Positions 22,590-23,281 of a DNA stretch of 23,281 nucleotides are shown here, one piece after another. This stretch comes from an uncultured Bacteroidales bacterium. GTDB lineage: Bacteria; Bacteroidota; Bacteroidia; Bacteroidales; UBA932. Location of the stretch: contig CAMFSN010000013.1 in assembly GCA_945983015.1 (NCBI GenBank), positions 1 through 23,281 on the forward strand, written 5' to 3'. Numbering within the stretch: position 1 is the stretch's first letter; each line of letters starts with the position of its first letter. The position numbers were made by a program, and so were the translations under genes. Under the pieces are notes generated by a model. That model was not told the origin of the DNA, did not search any database, and was given only the letters and a program-made list of their open reading frames with translations.

Positions 22590-23233
22590 ATGAAAAAAAC
22601 ATTTCAAGTAGCCGGCCATAGATTCTCCCTTTCGATGAAGGAAGGGCATCCCCTATGGTCGAAACTGTCTCAATACGATCCCTTTATCGTCGAGGATGGA
22701 GATACGATTTTCGATCTGGAAGTGGTGGATGAGTTGAATCTCCCATCTAAGACTCTTTATTACGATCAGCCCACAGAGCCAGGGGAGACCAAAATCATAC
22801 TCTATCGCAGTGCTGAAGACTGGTATTTTGAGTCTATGCCGACTTCCGAATATCCTGTCGCTATGCAGCTTTGGGCTTCCTCGGATTTTAGAAAGGCCAA
22901 TTTGCATATACTCCAAGCCTCCCAGGAGTTCTTTGCCTTAAACAATGCCTTGATGTTGATGTATGCCTTCAGCACTGCTTCTCTGCATACTTTGGAGATG
23001 CACGCTTCTGTGGTTCAGAATTCCGGAAAGGCCTATCTGTTCCTGGCTAAGAGCGGTACCGGAAAGAGTACTCATAGCAGGATGTGGCTGGAGAACATTT
23101 CGGGAAGCAGTTTGCTTAACGATGATAACCCTATAGTTCGGGTTCTGGAAGATGGCTCCGTTAGGGCCTATGGCTCTCCTTGGAGTGGAAAGACGGCTTG
23201 TTACCTCAACGAGGATTATCCAGTGGGAGCTTT
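22590..23233 (+). CDS. HPr-kinase/PEP-carboxykinase-like P-loop protein (truncated by contig end)
   Basis: About 214 genuine residues remain, starting MKKTFQVAGHRFSLSM. A beta-rich N-terminal part (1-120) precedes a P-loop, LFLAKSGTGKSTHSR, with the Walker A Lys at 159. LLNDDNPIVRV and YGSPWSGKTACYLNEDYPVG follow. This order matches HPr-kinase-like proteins of Bacteroidota, whose fold is shared with PEP carboxykinase. Classical HprK phosphorylates HPr of the sugar phosphotransferase system. The relatives in Bacteroidota are often linked to nucleotidyltransferases or peptide-modification genes, which is recalled and not seen here. The reading frame continues into adapter sequence after 23233, so the residues CLLYTSDAADD that follow are artefactual. 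The true C-terminus is missing. Confidence 0.75.
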
Positions 23234-23281
23234 CTGTCTCTTATACACATCTGACGCTGCCGACGACTCCTTACGTGTAGA
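23234..23281 (+). other. Untrimmed Illumina Nextera adapter and index (not genomic)
   Basis: CTGTCTCTTATACACATCT (23234-23252) is the reverse complement of the Tn5 mosaic end used in Nextera libraries. GACGCTGCCGACGA (23253-23266) is the rest of the read-1 adapter. CTCCTTAC (23267-23274) is in the i5 index position and is the reverse complement of GTAAGGAG, a standard index. GTGTAGA (23275-23281) is the start of the P5 primer complement. The order is exactly that of a library molecule read through into its adapter. Confidence 0.98.

Noticed and set aside
23234..23252. Transposon end (Tn5 mosaic end)
   Set aside because: Although it is a Tn5-derived end, it is followed by adapter, index and P5 bases in library order, so it is a sequencing artefact and not a mobile element.

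Overview
This is a Bacteroidota (probably Bacteroidales) chromosomal segment. The evidence is two outer-membrane beta-barrel receptors of the TonB-dependent type with carboxypeptidase-like N-terminal domains, a HU-CCDC81-like protein, almost no Shine-Dalgarno sequences, and repeated promoters of the Bacteroidota form TTTG-N19-TAnnTTTG. The last 48 bases are not genomic. They read as the Illumina Nextera adapter plus an index, so this is the end of an assembled contig, and the last gene is cut by the contig end, not by biology.

Layout. 1-744 (-): membrane-anchored HU-CCDC81-like protein running off the left edge. 836-909 (+): tRNA-Asn with its own promoter and a terminator shared with the convergent receptor gene. 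952-3396 (-): receptor 1, whose 273-bp upstream region is unusually rich: two promoters, several palindromes, a 16-codon upstream ORF and a long-range hairpin. 3670-4893 (-): fused ThrE-type amino-acid exporter. 4948-9942 (+): compact six-gene operon of a PASTA protein, rluD, lnt, coaD, a thioredoxin-like protein and a small basic protein, with mostly overlapping genes. 9939-13009 (-): lon-ung. 13230-15239 (+): HU, a 29-residue basic protein, an intrinsic terminator, then RNase G. 15271-15465 (-): rpsU with a near-perfect Shine-Dalgarno. 15541-16566 (-): AAA/STAND-like ATPase with degenerate nucleotide-binding motifs. 16734-22571 (+): rplU-rpmA, a terminator with a complementary upstream arm, then serS-ruvC-receptor 2-Fur family regulator. 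22590-23233 (+): HPr-kinase-like P-loop protein, truncated by the adapter.

Most genes are housekeeping: translation (tRNA-Asn, rpsU, rplU, rpmA, serS, rluD), RNA and protein turnover (rng, lon), DNA repair and architecture (ung, ruvC, HU), envelope (lnt, PASTA protein, receptors) and coenzyme A synthesis (coaD). No mobile element, CRISPR array, toxin-antitoxin pair or defence system was seen. The new biology is more likely in regulation: the receptor 1 leader, the rpsU Shine-Dalgarno, the terminators placed just ahead of serS and rng, and four genes whose -7 promoter element lies only 4-6 nt from the start codon. No stretch over 300 bases lacks a gene. The longest gaps (3397-3669 and 13010-13229) are promoter regions.
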